Shown here in pieces: positions 33,090 to 40,452 of a stretch of 64,000 nt of DNA (its first letter is position 1; each line of letters opens with the position of its first letter). The notes under the pieces are model-generated. The model had not been told where the DNA came from and did no database searches. It saw nothing but the letters and a program-made list of their open reading frames with translations. Made by a program: the position numbers and the translations under genes. The stretch lies in contig OZ255825.1 of the NCBI GenBank assembly GCA_965277535.1, positions 2,170,001 to 2,234,000 on the forward strand. The letters run 5' to 3'. This stretch comes from Ilyomonas sp965277535. GTDB taxonomy: Bacteria > Bacteroidota > Bacteroidia > Chitinophagales > Chitinophagaceae.

Positions 33090-33614
33090 ATGTTGAATAG
33101 AATCATTTTTATTGTTTTCTTTAGTTTGCCGTTCTTTAGTTGTAAAAAACATCATGATTCTCCCGCTGATAATCCTTACGGTTTGCCCAATGCAACGCAA
33201 AACGGAAGTAACATTTTCGCTTGTTTAATGAATGGAAAAAAATTTATCGGTTATTATAATCCTTCAAACGGCTCCGGTGCGAAAGTCACTGGAGATACTT
33301 TAGGAATAACGGGCGTTCCTAAGAACAAAACACATTATGAATTTTTGGGCTTTCGTCTTATTGGCGATTTTATGGAAATTCAAAATTATTTTATTGACGC
33401 ACAAAATAATTATGGAATTTATGGAACCGATTCCACTTGCTTGGGCGTATCCTTTAATCAAACAACTTGCTATGCCATCAATGGCAATATCAAACTAACA
33501 AAGTTTGACACATCGAAGAAAATAGTTTCCGGTATTTTTAACTGCACAATCCCTGTTCCCAATTGCGATACCTTAAAAATCACAGAAGGACGCTTTGATA
33601 TTGTCTATCATTAG
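33090..33614 (+). CDS. DUF6252-like lipoprotein
   Basis: A predicted lipoprotein of about 174 residues: signal MLNRIIFIVFFSLPFFSC with the lipidated Cys in FFSC (about 18), then GSNIFACLMNGKKF and the C-terminal LTKFDTSKKIVSGIFNC...CDTLKITEGRFDIVY, a pattern of the DUF6252 family common in Chitinophagaceae. Two ATGs lie two codons apart (33084, 33090); I use the second. Function is unknown; it probably forms a small beta-structured surface or periplasmic domain. Confidence 0.75.
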   Translation: MLNRIIFIVFFSLPFFSCKKHHDSPADNPYGLPNATQNGSNIFACLMNGKKFIGYYNPSNGSGAKVTGDTLGITGVPKNKTHYEFLGFRLIGDFMEIQNYFIDAQNNYGIYGTDSTCLGVSFNQTTCYAINGNIKLTKFDTSKKIVSGIFNCTIPVPNCDTLKITEGRFDIVYH

Positions 33615-33655
33615 CTCTTGCATCTAATATTCACTTATCTAAAACAATAAGATGT

Positions 33656-33680
33656 ATGAAAAACTTTAAACATTTTTCAT
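33656..33680. terminator. Weak hairpin between convergent genes
   Basis: ATGAAAAA (33656-33663) and TTTTTCAT (33673-33680) flank a 9-nt loop between the DUF6252-like gene (+) and the sugar transporter (-). A/T only, so support is weak. Confidence 0.3.
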
Positions 33681-33706
33681 TCAGTTCCAGTATCGTCGGT
33701 AAAGCA

Positions 33707-35095
33707 TCATCCCATACCCAGTTGATCTTGTATTTGCTCCAGCGTTTTGCCTTTGGTTTCGGGCACTTTTGTTAGCACCCAAATCAATTGCAGCACCATC
33801 ATAAAAGCGAAGAAAATAAATATCGGGTAAGGATTGTCTTTAAAAATACCGTTTTTGCTATCAATAAAAACGGGCGAAATCAAAGTGATGAGCGCCGCGA
33901 AAACCCAGTGTGTGCTGGCACCAAACGATTGCCCTAACGCACGGATCTTGTTGGGAAAAATTTCAGAAATAAACACCCAGATTACTGCGCCTTGTCCAAC
34001 GGCATGAGACGCAATGAACATGGCTAAAAAGAAAGTAAGGACGCCAGCACTTGCATGACTGTAAAAACTCCAGGCAACCGCAGCTAAACTAACGATATAA
34101 CCGAAAGAACCAATTATCAGAAGTGTTTTTCTTCCTACCCGATCAATCAAATACAAACCCACAAAAGTGAATACGAGGTTGGTGCCGCCAATAATGATGG
34201 CACTGCGCAAAGAGTCTTTTGCCGCAAGACCTGCCGATTCTAAAATGCGTGGTGCATAGTACAAAATAAAATTAATGCCCGACCATTGGTTGAAGAAAGC
34301 CACAAAAAAGGCAAGCCACAAAATGGTACTGTGTTTTTTACTAAAAAATGATACCTGCCTGCCACTGTCTTCATGCTGAATGCCCGCTTTCACAGAAGCG
34401 ATTTCAGCATCAGGATTTACGATGCCCAATCGCGTAAGCACTTTTCTTGCCTCGTCTTCTCTGCCTACCGTTATTAACCAGCGCGGACTTTCAGGAATGC
34501 TAAAAACAAGCAAGGAATAAACAAGGGAAGGAATTGCCATTACGCCCAGCATATAACGCCAGTCGTTGCTGCCGCCAACGCCTTTTAAAAGATAGTTGGA
34601 GACGTAGGCAAGAAGTATGGCAAACACAATGTTGAACTGATACATGGCTACGAGCTTGCCACGCGATGAAGGCGTAGAGATTTCGGAAACGTAAGTGGGC
34701 GCAGCCACTGATGAAACACCAATGCCCAAACCACCAATAAAACGAAAGAAAGAAAACAGGTATGGACCCGTTGCCAGCGCAGAGCCAAGCGATGAAATGG
34801 TAAACAAGATTCCTATCCAGATCAGCACTTTTTTTCTGCCATACTTTTGCGTGGGATAACCACCGAACAGGGCTCCCACAACGGTTCCCCAGAGGGCCAT
34901 CGACATAATAAAAAATCCATGAAACCACGGCGATGTGTGCCACAACTCCTGTATCGGTTTATCGGCGCCCGAAATAACAACCGTATCAAAACCAAAAATA
35001 AAACCAGCCAGCGCTGCAATAAGGGAAATGCCAAATAAAGAACCGCTTTTTGTAGTGGCTTCCGCCGCAGAGGTGTTTGATGATTCGATGAACAT
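33707..35095 (-). CDS. Sugar-porter family MFS transporter
   Basis: A 462-residue 12-helix sugar/proton symporter. Family signatures: FGFDTVVISGADKPIQ in helix 1, GALFGGYPTQKYGRKKVL between helices 2 and 3, IPESPRWLITVGREDEARKVL before the central loop, GINFILYYAPRI in helix 7 and VPETKGKTLEQIQDQLG at the C-terminus. It resembles glucose/xylose/arabinose porters; the substrate is not decidable. I start at ATG 35093-35095 (MFIESSNTSA); 19 extra upstream codons look noncoding. Monocistronic. Confidence 0.93.
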   Translation of the reverse strand: MFIESSNTSAAEATTKSGSLFGISLIAALAGFIFGFDTVVISGADKPIQELWHTSPWFHGFFIMSMALWGTVVGALFGGYPTQKYGRKKVLIWIGILFTISSLGSALATGPYLFSFFRFIGGLGIGVSSVAAPTYVSEISTPSSRGKLVAMYQFNIVFAILLAYVSNYLLKGVGGSNDWRYMLGVMAIPSLVYSLLVFSIPESPRWLITVGREDEARKVLTRLGIVNPDAEIASVKAGIQHEDSGRQVSFFSKKHSTILWLAFFVAFFNQWSGINFILYYAPRILESAGLAAKDSLRSAIIIGGTNLVFTFVGLYLIDRVGRKTLLIIGSFGYIVSLAAVAWSFYSHASAGVLTFFLAMFIASHAVGQGAVIWVFISEIFPNKIRALGQSFGASTHWVFAALITLISPVFIDSKNGIFKDNPYPIFIFFAFMMVLQLIWVLTKVPETKGKTLEQIQDQLGMG

Positions 35096-35253
35096 AGCAG
35101 ACGTTTGTGAGTGAAGATTGATAACAATATAAGTTCCCCCGAACGCAATCAATCAAACTTATATCGGCTAAAGATAGTTGTAAAATGAAAATAAAGGAAT
35201 GAATTTGCGCTACCCGATTTTATTTTGCAGCCTTATTCATCATTCCATCTTTT

Positions 35254-35841
35254 ATGTATCGAGGTTTCTCATTGCTTTTTCTGCGTTGGTTACTGGCTAG
35301 CTTTTTTATGAGTTGCTTATGCAACAGCATTTATGCACAAAACCAAAACAGCGATGTTCATCAACCGCTAATGTTTCGATTCAGTTACCAGCTTTTGCAT
35401 AGCACACATAGAACGAATTTCAACGGAGGCAGCATTGACGTCAATCGTCAATTTACAAACCGTTTGATTGGTGGCATTGGCGTTCAATACGCTGCAACAC
35501 CCGAACATCCCGATAACGGCTGGATGCTTACCCAACTGCATTTGCTGCCGGTTTATGGCAATGGTATTTATTTGTTCAAAACCAAACATGCTGTTCAGCC
35601 TTATCTGCATTCAGAAGCTGGCATTTCTTTTAACCATTATTATAAACGGTATGCTGCTGCTTCGTCTTTTCCGGTTTCGGAAACAGGTTTGTATTTGTCG
35701 GAAAATGCAGGTATAAACATTGCCGTTTCCCGGCCTACCCGTTTGTTTGTTGAAGCTGGTTATAAAGGCTACAAACATTCCTTCAACGCGCTGGATGTAA
35801 ATCCACATGGCTTTACAATACGCGCCGGCATCCAGTTGTAG
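35254..35841 (+). CDS. Outer-membrane beta-barrel-like protein
   Basis: A 195-residue exported protein with signal peptide (about 1-28, ending IYAQ) and alternating beta-strand patterns: LMFRFSYQLLHS, RLIGGIGVQYAAT, AVQPYLHSEAGISFNHYYKRYAA, RLFVEAGYKGY and the C-terminal FTIRAGIQL. It looks like an eight-strand barrel of the porin/OmpA-like type. I do not recognise a specific family. Not obviously part of an operon. Confidence 0.65.
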   Translation: MYRGFSLLFLRWLLASFFMSCLCNSIYAQNQNSDVHQPLMFRFSYQLLHSTHRTNFNGGSIDVNRQFTNRLIGGIGVQYAATPEHPDNGWMLTQLHLLPVYGNGIYLFKTKHAVQPYLHSEAGISFNHYYKRYAAASSFPVSETGLYLSENAGINIAVSRPTRLFVEAGYKGYKHSFNALDVNPHGFTIRAGIQL

Positions 35842-35890
35842 AAGATAAAAAACGGGCAAAACGAAAAGGTAAATATTGTTGATAGTACAT

Positions 35891-35971
35891 TTAAAATTAG
35901 CCCGCAGATATCGCAGATTTATGCAGAGCATTTTTCTTACTTCTGCGATAATCCGCTGAATCCGCAGGCAA
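35891..35971. repeat. TTAAAATTAGCCCGCAGATA repeat, copy 1
   Basis: An intergenic unit with CCGCAGATATCGCAGATTTATG and inverted partial TTCTGCGATAATCCGCTGAATCCGCAGG-like right part, 50 bp after a + gene stop. It shares its first 20 bp, TTAAAATTAGCCCGCAGATA, with 58437. Confidence 0.6.
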
Positions 35972-36008
35972 TAATGATTTCCTTTTCATCCAACCATTTT
36001 GTTTCCCT

Positions 36009-36016
36009 TATCTTCA
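36009..36016 (+). promoter_or_regulatory. -7-like TATCTTCA before the type III PKS operon
   Basis: TATCTTCA resembles the TAYCTTYG -7 boxes found at 15301, 21920 and 31661 and ends 9 bp before the ubiA-like ATG at 36026. It argues for that ATG rather than the upstream TTG. No clear -33 TTG. Confidence 0.3.
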
Positions 36017-36025
36017 TGTCGCACA

Positions 36026-36889
36026 ATGCTTCATCGTTCTACTATACAATTGCTTCGCCTTCCGTTTTCATTTTTTTTAATGCCGGTGTATTGGTTTGCG
36101 TTGAGCACAATATCCGTCATTAACGGAAGCAAAGCCATTCTTATTTTTATCATTCTTCATTTATTGATCTATCCTTCCAGCAACGGCTACAACAGTTTTA
36201 TGGATAGAGATGAAACGCCTATTGGCGGCATTGCCAACCCGATGCAGCCAACGCAGCAATTGTTTCATGCAACGATCGTTTTAGACGCAATAGCTATCTT
36301 GCTATCTCTTTTTGTGAATGTCTGTTTTACAACAGCCGTTGTTGTTTATGTTCTTTTTTCAAGAGCTTATAGCTATCGGAAAATAAGATTGAAGCAATAT
36401 CCAATCATTGGTTATCTGACAGTGATTTTGAACCAGGGCTTGCTCTCTTTCTGGATGGTTTATAAAGGCGCAAACGCAGTCAGCACAAGCGTTTTCCCGA
36501 TTGTTCCTTGTATAGCCGCCACGTTTTTAATTGGCGGATTTTATCCTATCACGCAAGTGTACCAGCACGAAGCCGATCAAAAAGATTGTGTAAAAACAAT
36601 CAGCATTTTACTCGGTATAAGAGGAACTTTTGTTTGGTGCGCTGTTATGTATGCCATTGCTTTTGGCTTGTTGTTTGTCCATTTTCTGCGTGCAAATCAA
36701 ACAACTCATTTTTTGGTTTTGCAGATATTTTTTATTCCTGTACTCATTTATTTTTTTTATTGGGTAAATAAAGTGTGGGGCAACAAAGCAAACGCTAACT
36801 TTATTTATACAATGCGCATGAACTGGCTGGCAGCCATCTGCACCAACGCAGCATTTATTACATTACTTATACTCAATCATCTTGACTAA
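36026..36889 (+). CDS. UbiA-family prenyltransferase of the type III PKS cluster
   Basis: A 287-residue membrane protein with about eight helices and both polyprenyl-diphosphate-binding motifs of UbiA enzymes: NGYNSFMDRDETP (about 51-63, the NxxxDxxxD type) and YPITQVYQHEADQKDCVKT (about 172-190, second Asp-rich motif). UbiA enzymes attach prenyl groups to aromatic or other acceptors inside the membrane. I start at ATG 36026 (MLHRSTIQLLRLPFSFF); an upstream TTG (35999) is less likely. It is the first of four overlapping genes, so the acceptor is probably the type III PKS product or a related ring, an inference from context. Confidence 0.85.
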   Translation: MLHRSTIQLLRLPFSFFLMPVYWFALSTISVINGSKAILIFIILHLLIYPSSNGYNSFMDRDETPIGGIANPMQPTQQLFHATIVLDAIAILLSLFVNVCFTTAVVVYVLFSRAYSYRKIRLKQYPIIGYLTVILNQGLLSFWMVYKGANAVSTSVFPIVPCIAATFLIGGFYPITQVYQHEADQKDCVKTISILLGIRGTFVWCAVMYAIAFGLLFVHFLRANQTTHFLVLQIFFIPVLIYFFYWVNKVWGNKANANFIYTMRMNWLAAICTNAAFITLLILNHLD

Positions 36890-37970
36890 TATCATTTCCA
36901 TAGCAACCGCAGTTCCGCAATGGTGTCATCAGCAGGCCGACATCCTGCAATTCATGCAGCAGGCTTATAATTTGGATGCAACCGATAAGCGTAAGCTTTC
37001 ATTTTTATACCATCACAGCGGCATTGAAAAAAGGCATTCGGTATTGAAAGATTTTAGTTTGCCTCCACAACAATGGCAGTTTATTAATGTTGAAAGCAGC
37101 GAAGCCACGCCGCTGGATACACGAATGAAATTGTACAAAGAACATGCACTGCCATTGAGTTTGCAAGCTGCACAGGATTGTTTGAATAGCTTGAATGATG
37201 ACATCACCATCACGCATCTTATTACCGTAAGTTGCACCGGCATGAGTGCACCAGGTCTGGATTTGGAATTGATGGAAGCTCTGAAATTATCGCCATCTGT
37301 TTTTCGCACATCAGTAAATTTTATGGGTTGCTATGCAGGCATTCACGCGCTAAAATTAGGCAAAATGATTTGCGACAGCACGCCCAATGCCAACGTACTA
37401 ATTGTAGCTACGGAGCTTTGTACGCTTCACTTTCAACAAGATTATACACCTGATAATGCAGCCAGCAGTCTCTTGTTTGCCGATGGCAGCGCAGCCCTTC
37501 TCATCAGCAATGATGAAAAGAGAACATCGCTTGCCAGCATTGATCATTTTCATTCGCACGTTGCTTTTTTTGGCAAGCGAGATATGGCCTGGGAAATCAG
37601 TGATAAAGGCTTTTTGATGACATTGAGTGGTTATGTTCCGCAACTGATTGAACATGATATTTCTTCGCTGGTAAACGAAGCGTTGCGAAGAAGTAATCTG
37701 GATATTGAAGACGTTGAATATTGGTGTCTTCATCCCGGAGGCAAACGCATTATTGATTCAATACAAAAACAACTGCATTTACCCGAAGAAGCGGTACAGC
37801 ATTCGCGCCGTGTGCTGAACGACTACGGCAACATGTCGAGCGCCACCATCTTTTTTGTTTTGAAAGAAATGTTTCAACAAAAGAAACAAAACCAAAAGGC
37901 TTCTCCCCTGTTGGGTGTTGCCTTTGGCCCGGGTTTAACCATGGAAACATTTACGGCTACCGTTGTATGA
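36882..37970 (+). CDS. Type III polyketide synthase
   Basis: A 362-residue chalcone-synthase-like enzyme that condenses malonyl-CoA with an acyl-CoA starter. The catalytic triad is intact: Cys150 in FMGCYAGIHAL, His284 in WCLHPGGKRIID and Asn317 in NDYGNMSSAT; the C-terminal GVAFGPGLTMETF is the family GFGPG-type loop. The TTG at 36882 is needed to include the conserved strand IISIATAVP; the next ATG is 24 codons on. The start overlaps the UbiA gene by 8 bp. Sequence alone does not tell alkylresorcinol from alkylpyrone synthases. KAS III/FabH is excluded by the CHS-type His/Asn context. Confidence 0.93.
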   Translation: MTNIISIATAVPQWCHQQADILQFMQQAYNLDATDKRKLSFLYHHSGIEKRHSVLKDFSLPPQQWQFINVESSEATPLDTRMKLYKEHALPLSLQAAQDCLNSLNDDITITHLITVSCTGMSAPGLDLELMEALKLSPSVFRTSVNFMGCYAGIHALKLGKMICDSTPNANVLIVATELCTLHFQQDYTPDNAASSLLFADGSAALLISNDEKRTSLASIDHFHSHVAFFGKRDMAWEISDKGFLMTLSGYVPQLIEHDISSLVNEALRRSNLDIEDVEYWCLHPGGKRIIDSIQKQLHLPEEAVQHSRRVLNDYGNMSSATIFFVLKEMFQQKKQNQKASPLLGVAFGPGLTMETFTATVV

Positions 37971-38665
37971 AGGGGCAACAACGTTCTTATCAAAAAGAGT
38001 TGCTGGATGAAGATAAAATTCCGTTTGCCGACATCAAGCAAAACATGCGCGAACTGAACATCATCAACACTTTACTGGGCGGACATCGCATCACGCTCAA
38101 AGGCTTGCAAACATTGCTTTCGGGGCAAAAACAAATTCATGTTTGCGAAATTGGTTGCGGTGGCGGAGATAATCTTCTCGCCATTGAAAAATGGTGCAAA
38201 AACAAACACGTGGATGTTACGTTTACAGGCATTGATATTAAAGAAGAGTGCATTCAATTTGCAAAAACAAAAACCGCTTTGCAAGAGCGCACAACATGGA
38301 TAGTGAGCGATTATAGAAAAGTTGTTTTTACAGAAAAGCCACACATCATTTTTTCAAGTTTGTTTTGCCATCATTTTACAAATGAAGATTTGATAACGCA
38401 ACTGCAATGGATGAAAGACAATTCAACCATTGGATTTTTTATAAATGATTTGCAACGTCATCCAATGGCATATTATTCCATTAAATTACTCACACAATTG
38501 TTCTCTAAATCCTATCTCGTAAAAAACGATGCGCCCCTAAGTGTGCAGCGTGGATTTGTGAAAAAAGAATGGCAACAGTTGTTTGCAAAAGCAAACATTG
38601 CACCTTGCAGAATTCAGTGGCAGTGGGCGTTTCGCTATCTCATTACTTATCGTCATGCTGAATAA
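37967..38665 (+). CDS. Class I SAM methyltransferase of the type III PKS cluster
   Basis: A 232-residue methyltransferase: SAM-binding motif I is HVCEIGCGGGDNLLAIE (about 58-74) and the acidic motif II is FTGIDIKEECIQFAK (about 85-99). The N-terminal RSYQKELLDEDKIPFADIKQNMRELNIINTLLGGHR is typical of methyltransferases found beside Bacteroidota type III PKS genes. The start overlaps the PKS stop by 4 bp (ATGA). I infer methylation of the polyketide ring or chain; O- versus C-methylation cannot be told. Confidence 0.87.
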   Translation: MKGQQRSYQKELLDEDKIPFADIKQNMRELNIINTLLGGHRITLKGLQTLLSGQKQIHVCEIGCGGGDNLLAIEKWCKNKHVDVTFTGIDIKEECIQFAKTKTALQERTTWIVSDYRKVVFTEKPHIIFSSLFCHHFTNEDLITQLQWMKDNSTIGFFINDLQRHPMAYYSIKLLTQLFSKSYLVKNDAPLSVQRGFVKKEWQQLFAKANIAPCRIQWQWAFRYLITYRHAE

Positions 38666-39794
38666 AGAAGAATATGATATTGCGATTGTTGGTGGCGGGC
38701 TTGCCGGCCTGTGCTTATCAATTCAATGCGCAAAAGCTGGTTACAAAACGGTGCTGTTTGAAAAGGAACAATACCCGTTTCATAAAGTGTGTGGCGAATA
38801 CATCAGCAATGAAAGCGCTCCGTTTTTACAACGTTTGGGTGTTGATTTGTCTTCTTTACAATTGCCTCAGATCAATCGCCTGATGATAACTGATGCAAGC
38901 GGAAAAGCGTATCATTTTCCGTTGGATTTGGGCGGCTTTGGTATCAGTCGTTATACATTAGATAATTTGCTTTACGAAGCGGCTCTTTTAAGAGGAGTTA
39001 CTATTTGTACAAAAACAAAAGTAACCGATGTTACACACGATGATAAAGGCTTTATCATCTCTGCATCCAACACCAATTACAAAGCAAAAGCAGTTTGCGG
39101 AGCCTGGGGCAAACGGAGCAATATAGATGTGCAAGGGAAGCGGAAATTTGTGCAGCAAAAGCCAAACAAGCTCAACAATTTTATTGGCATTAAATATCAT
39201 ATCCGTTATCCATTTGCCAGCGATATCATTGCCTTGCACAATTTTACAAATGGCTATTGCGGCATTTCAAACATTGAAGGAGACAAGTGTTGTTTGTGTT
39301 ATTTAACAACCGCCAACAACCTCAAACAATACAACAACAGCGTTGCAGAAATGGAGAAAGAATTATTGTCTCAAAATCCATTTTTAAAAAAAATTTTTAG
39401 CGAAGCTCAATTTTTATACAAGCAGCCGTTAGCCATTTCTCAAATTAGTTTTGATAAAAAAAATGTAGTTGAAAACGGTATATTAATGTTGGGTGATGGA
39501 GCCGGTTTGATCACACCGCTTTGTGGCAATGGCATGAGCATGGCGATGCATTCTTCTTTGCTGGCATTTGAAAACATAGATTTGTTTTTACGGCAAAAAC
39601 AAACCCGCAACGAAATGGAAAGAAACTATACAACTCAATGGCAACAACAGTTTGCAAACCGTTTGCAGGTAGGAAGAATCGTGCAGCGATTGTTTGGCGG
39701 CACTACTTCTACGGCTTTGTTTTTACAAACCATGAAGCTGTTTCCTTTTATGGCAAAACGAATTATTACAGCAACGCATGGAAAAGAATTTTAA
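38655..39794 (+). CDS. FAD-dependent oxidoreductase (geranylgeranyl-reductase-like) of the cluster
   Basis: A 379-residue flavoprotein with the ADP-binding fold DIAIVGGGLAGLCLSIQ (about 8-24), FEKEQYPFHKVCGEYIS (about 35-51, the GR/PHBH-like second contact) and the GD motif LMLGDGAGLITPLCGNGMSMAM (about 276-297). It resembles geranylgeranyl reductases and aromatic hydroxylases. It may hydroxylate the polyketide ring or reduce prenyl double bonds. I use ATG 38655, 11 bp inside the previous gene; earlier frames lack similarity. Last gene of the operon; an inverted-repeat element follows. Confidence 0.88.
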   Translation: MLNKEEYDIAIVGGGLAGLCLSIQCAKAGYKTVLFEKEQYPFHKVCGEYISNESAPFLQRLGVDLSSLQLPQINRLMITDASGKAYHFPLDLGGFGISRYTLDNLLYEAALLRGVTICTKTKVTDVTHDDKGFIISASNTNYKAKAVCGAWGKRSNIDVQGKRKFVQQKPNKLNNFIGIKYHIRYPFASDIIALHNFTNGYCGISNIEGDKCCLCYLTTANNLKQYNNSVAEMEKELLSQNPFLKKIFSEAQFLYKQPLAISQISFDKKNVVENGILMLGDGAGLITPLCGNGMSMAMHSSLLAFENIDLFLRQKQTRNEMERNYTTQWQQQFANRLQVGRIVQRLFGGTTSTALFLQTMKLFPFMAKRIITATHGKEF

Positions 39795-40138
39795 GTAGTG
39801 TCTCAGTTTGAACAGGTGTTTGGTATTGCCGTCATTCCGCAAATGCCCTCGGCACGATACTGCACCTTTACATTTTGGCGAGGGCTTTGTGTGGAATCTG
39901 ATGATTGAGTAATAAAGATGTTTTTCAATAAAAGCAAATGTTCGCAACATAACAACTTGTTCAAGTTACAAAGAGCAGATTCCGCACAAAGCCCTCGCCA
40001 GTTTGATTATAGTTCATCATCGTGTCGAGGGCAATTGCGGAATGACGCGATGATGCATTTTCAACATGATACAATACCCAATTTTAAAAGAATAATTTCT
40101 CGTTGCGAAACCCTTACTTTTAGCGCAAAAATAAACAC
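39795..40138. other. Gap after the PKS operon holding inverted-repeat element A
   Basis: 344 bp without a gene. Apart from the element at 39831-40046 there is only a short A/T-rich leader before the CDGSH gene. Confidence 0.6.
39831..40046. repeat. Long inverted-repeat element, copy A (216 bp)
   Basis: The left arm 39831-39900 starts GTCATTCCGC and ends CTTTGTGTGGAATCTG; the right arm 39976-40046 starts CAGATTCCGCACAAAGCCC and ends GCGGAATGAC, so the ends are inverse. GAGGGC/GCCCTC blocks inside each arm also pair. About 75 bp of A/T-rich spacer has no ORF. The right end is nearly identical to copy B at 52281 (about 46 bp with three differences). No transposase and no obvious target duplication. 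Confidence 0.75.
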
Positions 40139-40366
40139 ATGGCAGCAACGAAAATAACCGTCAACAGCAATGGCTCTTTAAAAGTAGAAGGCGATTTTGA
40201 AATTGTAGATAAAAATGGTAATGTATATGATTTAGGTGGACGAACGGTTGTGTCCATTTGCCGTTGCGGTCGTTCGGAGAACAAGCCTTTTTGCGATGGT
40301 TCGCACAAAGGGCATTTTGAACACGATGCCGTAGCCTTTGCGTTGCCGCCGAAGAAAGTGGTGTAG
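40139..40366 (+). CDS. CDGSH iron-sulfur domain protein
   Basis: A 75-residue soluble protein with the CDGSH motif CRCGRSENKPFCDGSHKGHF (about 42-61): three Cys and one His ligate a [2Fe-2S] cluster. Small cytoplasmic CDGSH proteins act in electron or cluster transfer; the exact partner is unknown. There is no membrane helix, unlike mitoNEET. Monocistronic, closed by a 15-bp hairpin. Confidence 0.92.
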   Translation: MAATKITVNSNGSLKVEGDFEIVDKNGNVYDLGGRTVVSICRCGRSENKPFCDGSHKGHFEHDAVAFALPPKKVV

Positions 40367-40387
40367 TTGTCTTCTATCAATAAAAAC

Positions 40388-40432
40388 AGGTTATTATAAA
40401 AACAAACTTGTCATTTATTTTTATAATAACCT
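40388..40432. terminator. 15-bp hairpin terminator between convergent genes
   Basis: Arms 40388-40402 (AGGTTATTATAAAAA) and 40418-40432 are exact inverses with a 15-nt loop. Serves the CDGSH gene (+) and the GH2 gene (-). Confidence 0.7.
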
Positions 40433-40452
40433 ATAAAACAAAAATTGTTTTC

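Noticed and set aside
39831..40046. Insertion sequence
   Set aside because: Terminal inverted ends are present, but there is no transposase frame and no target duplication visible.
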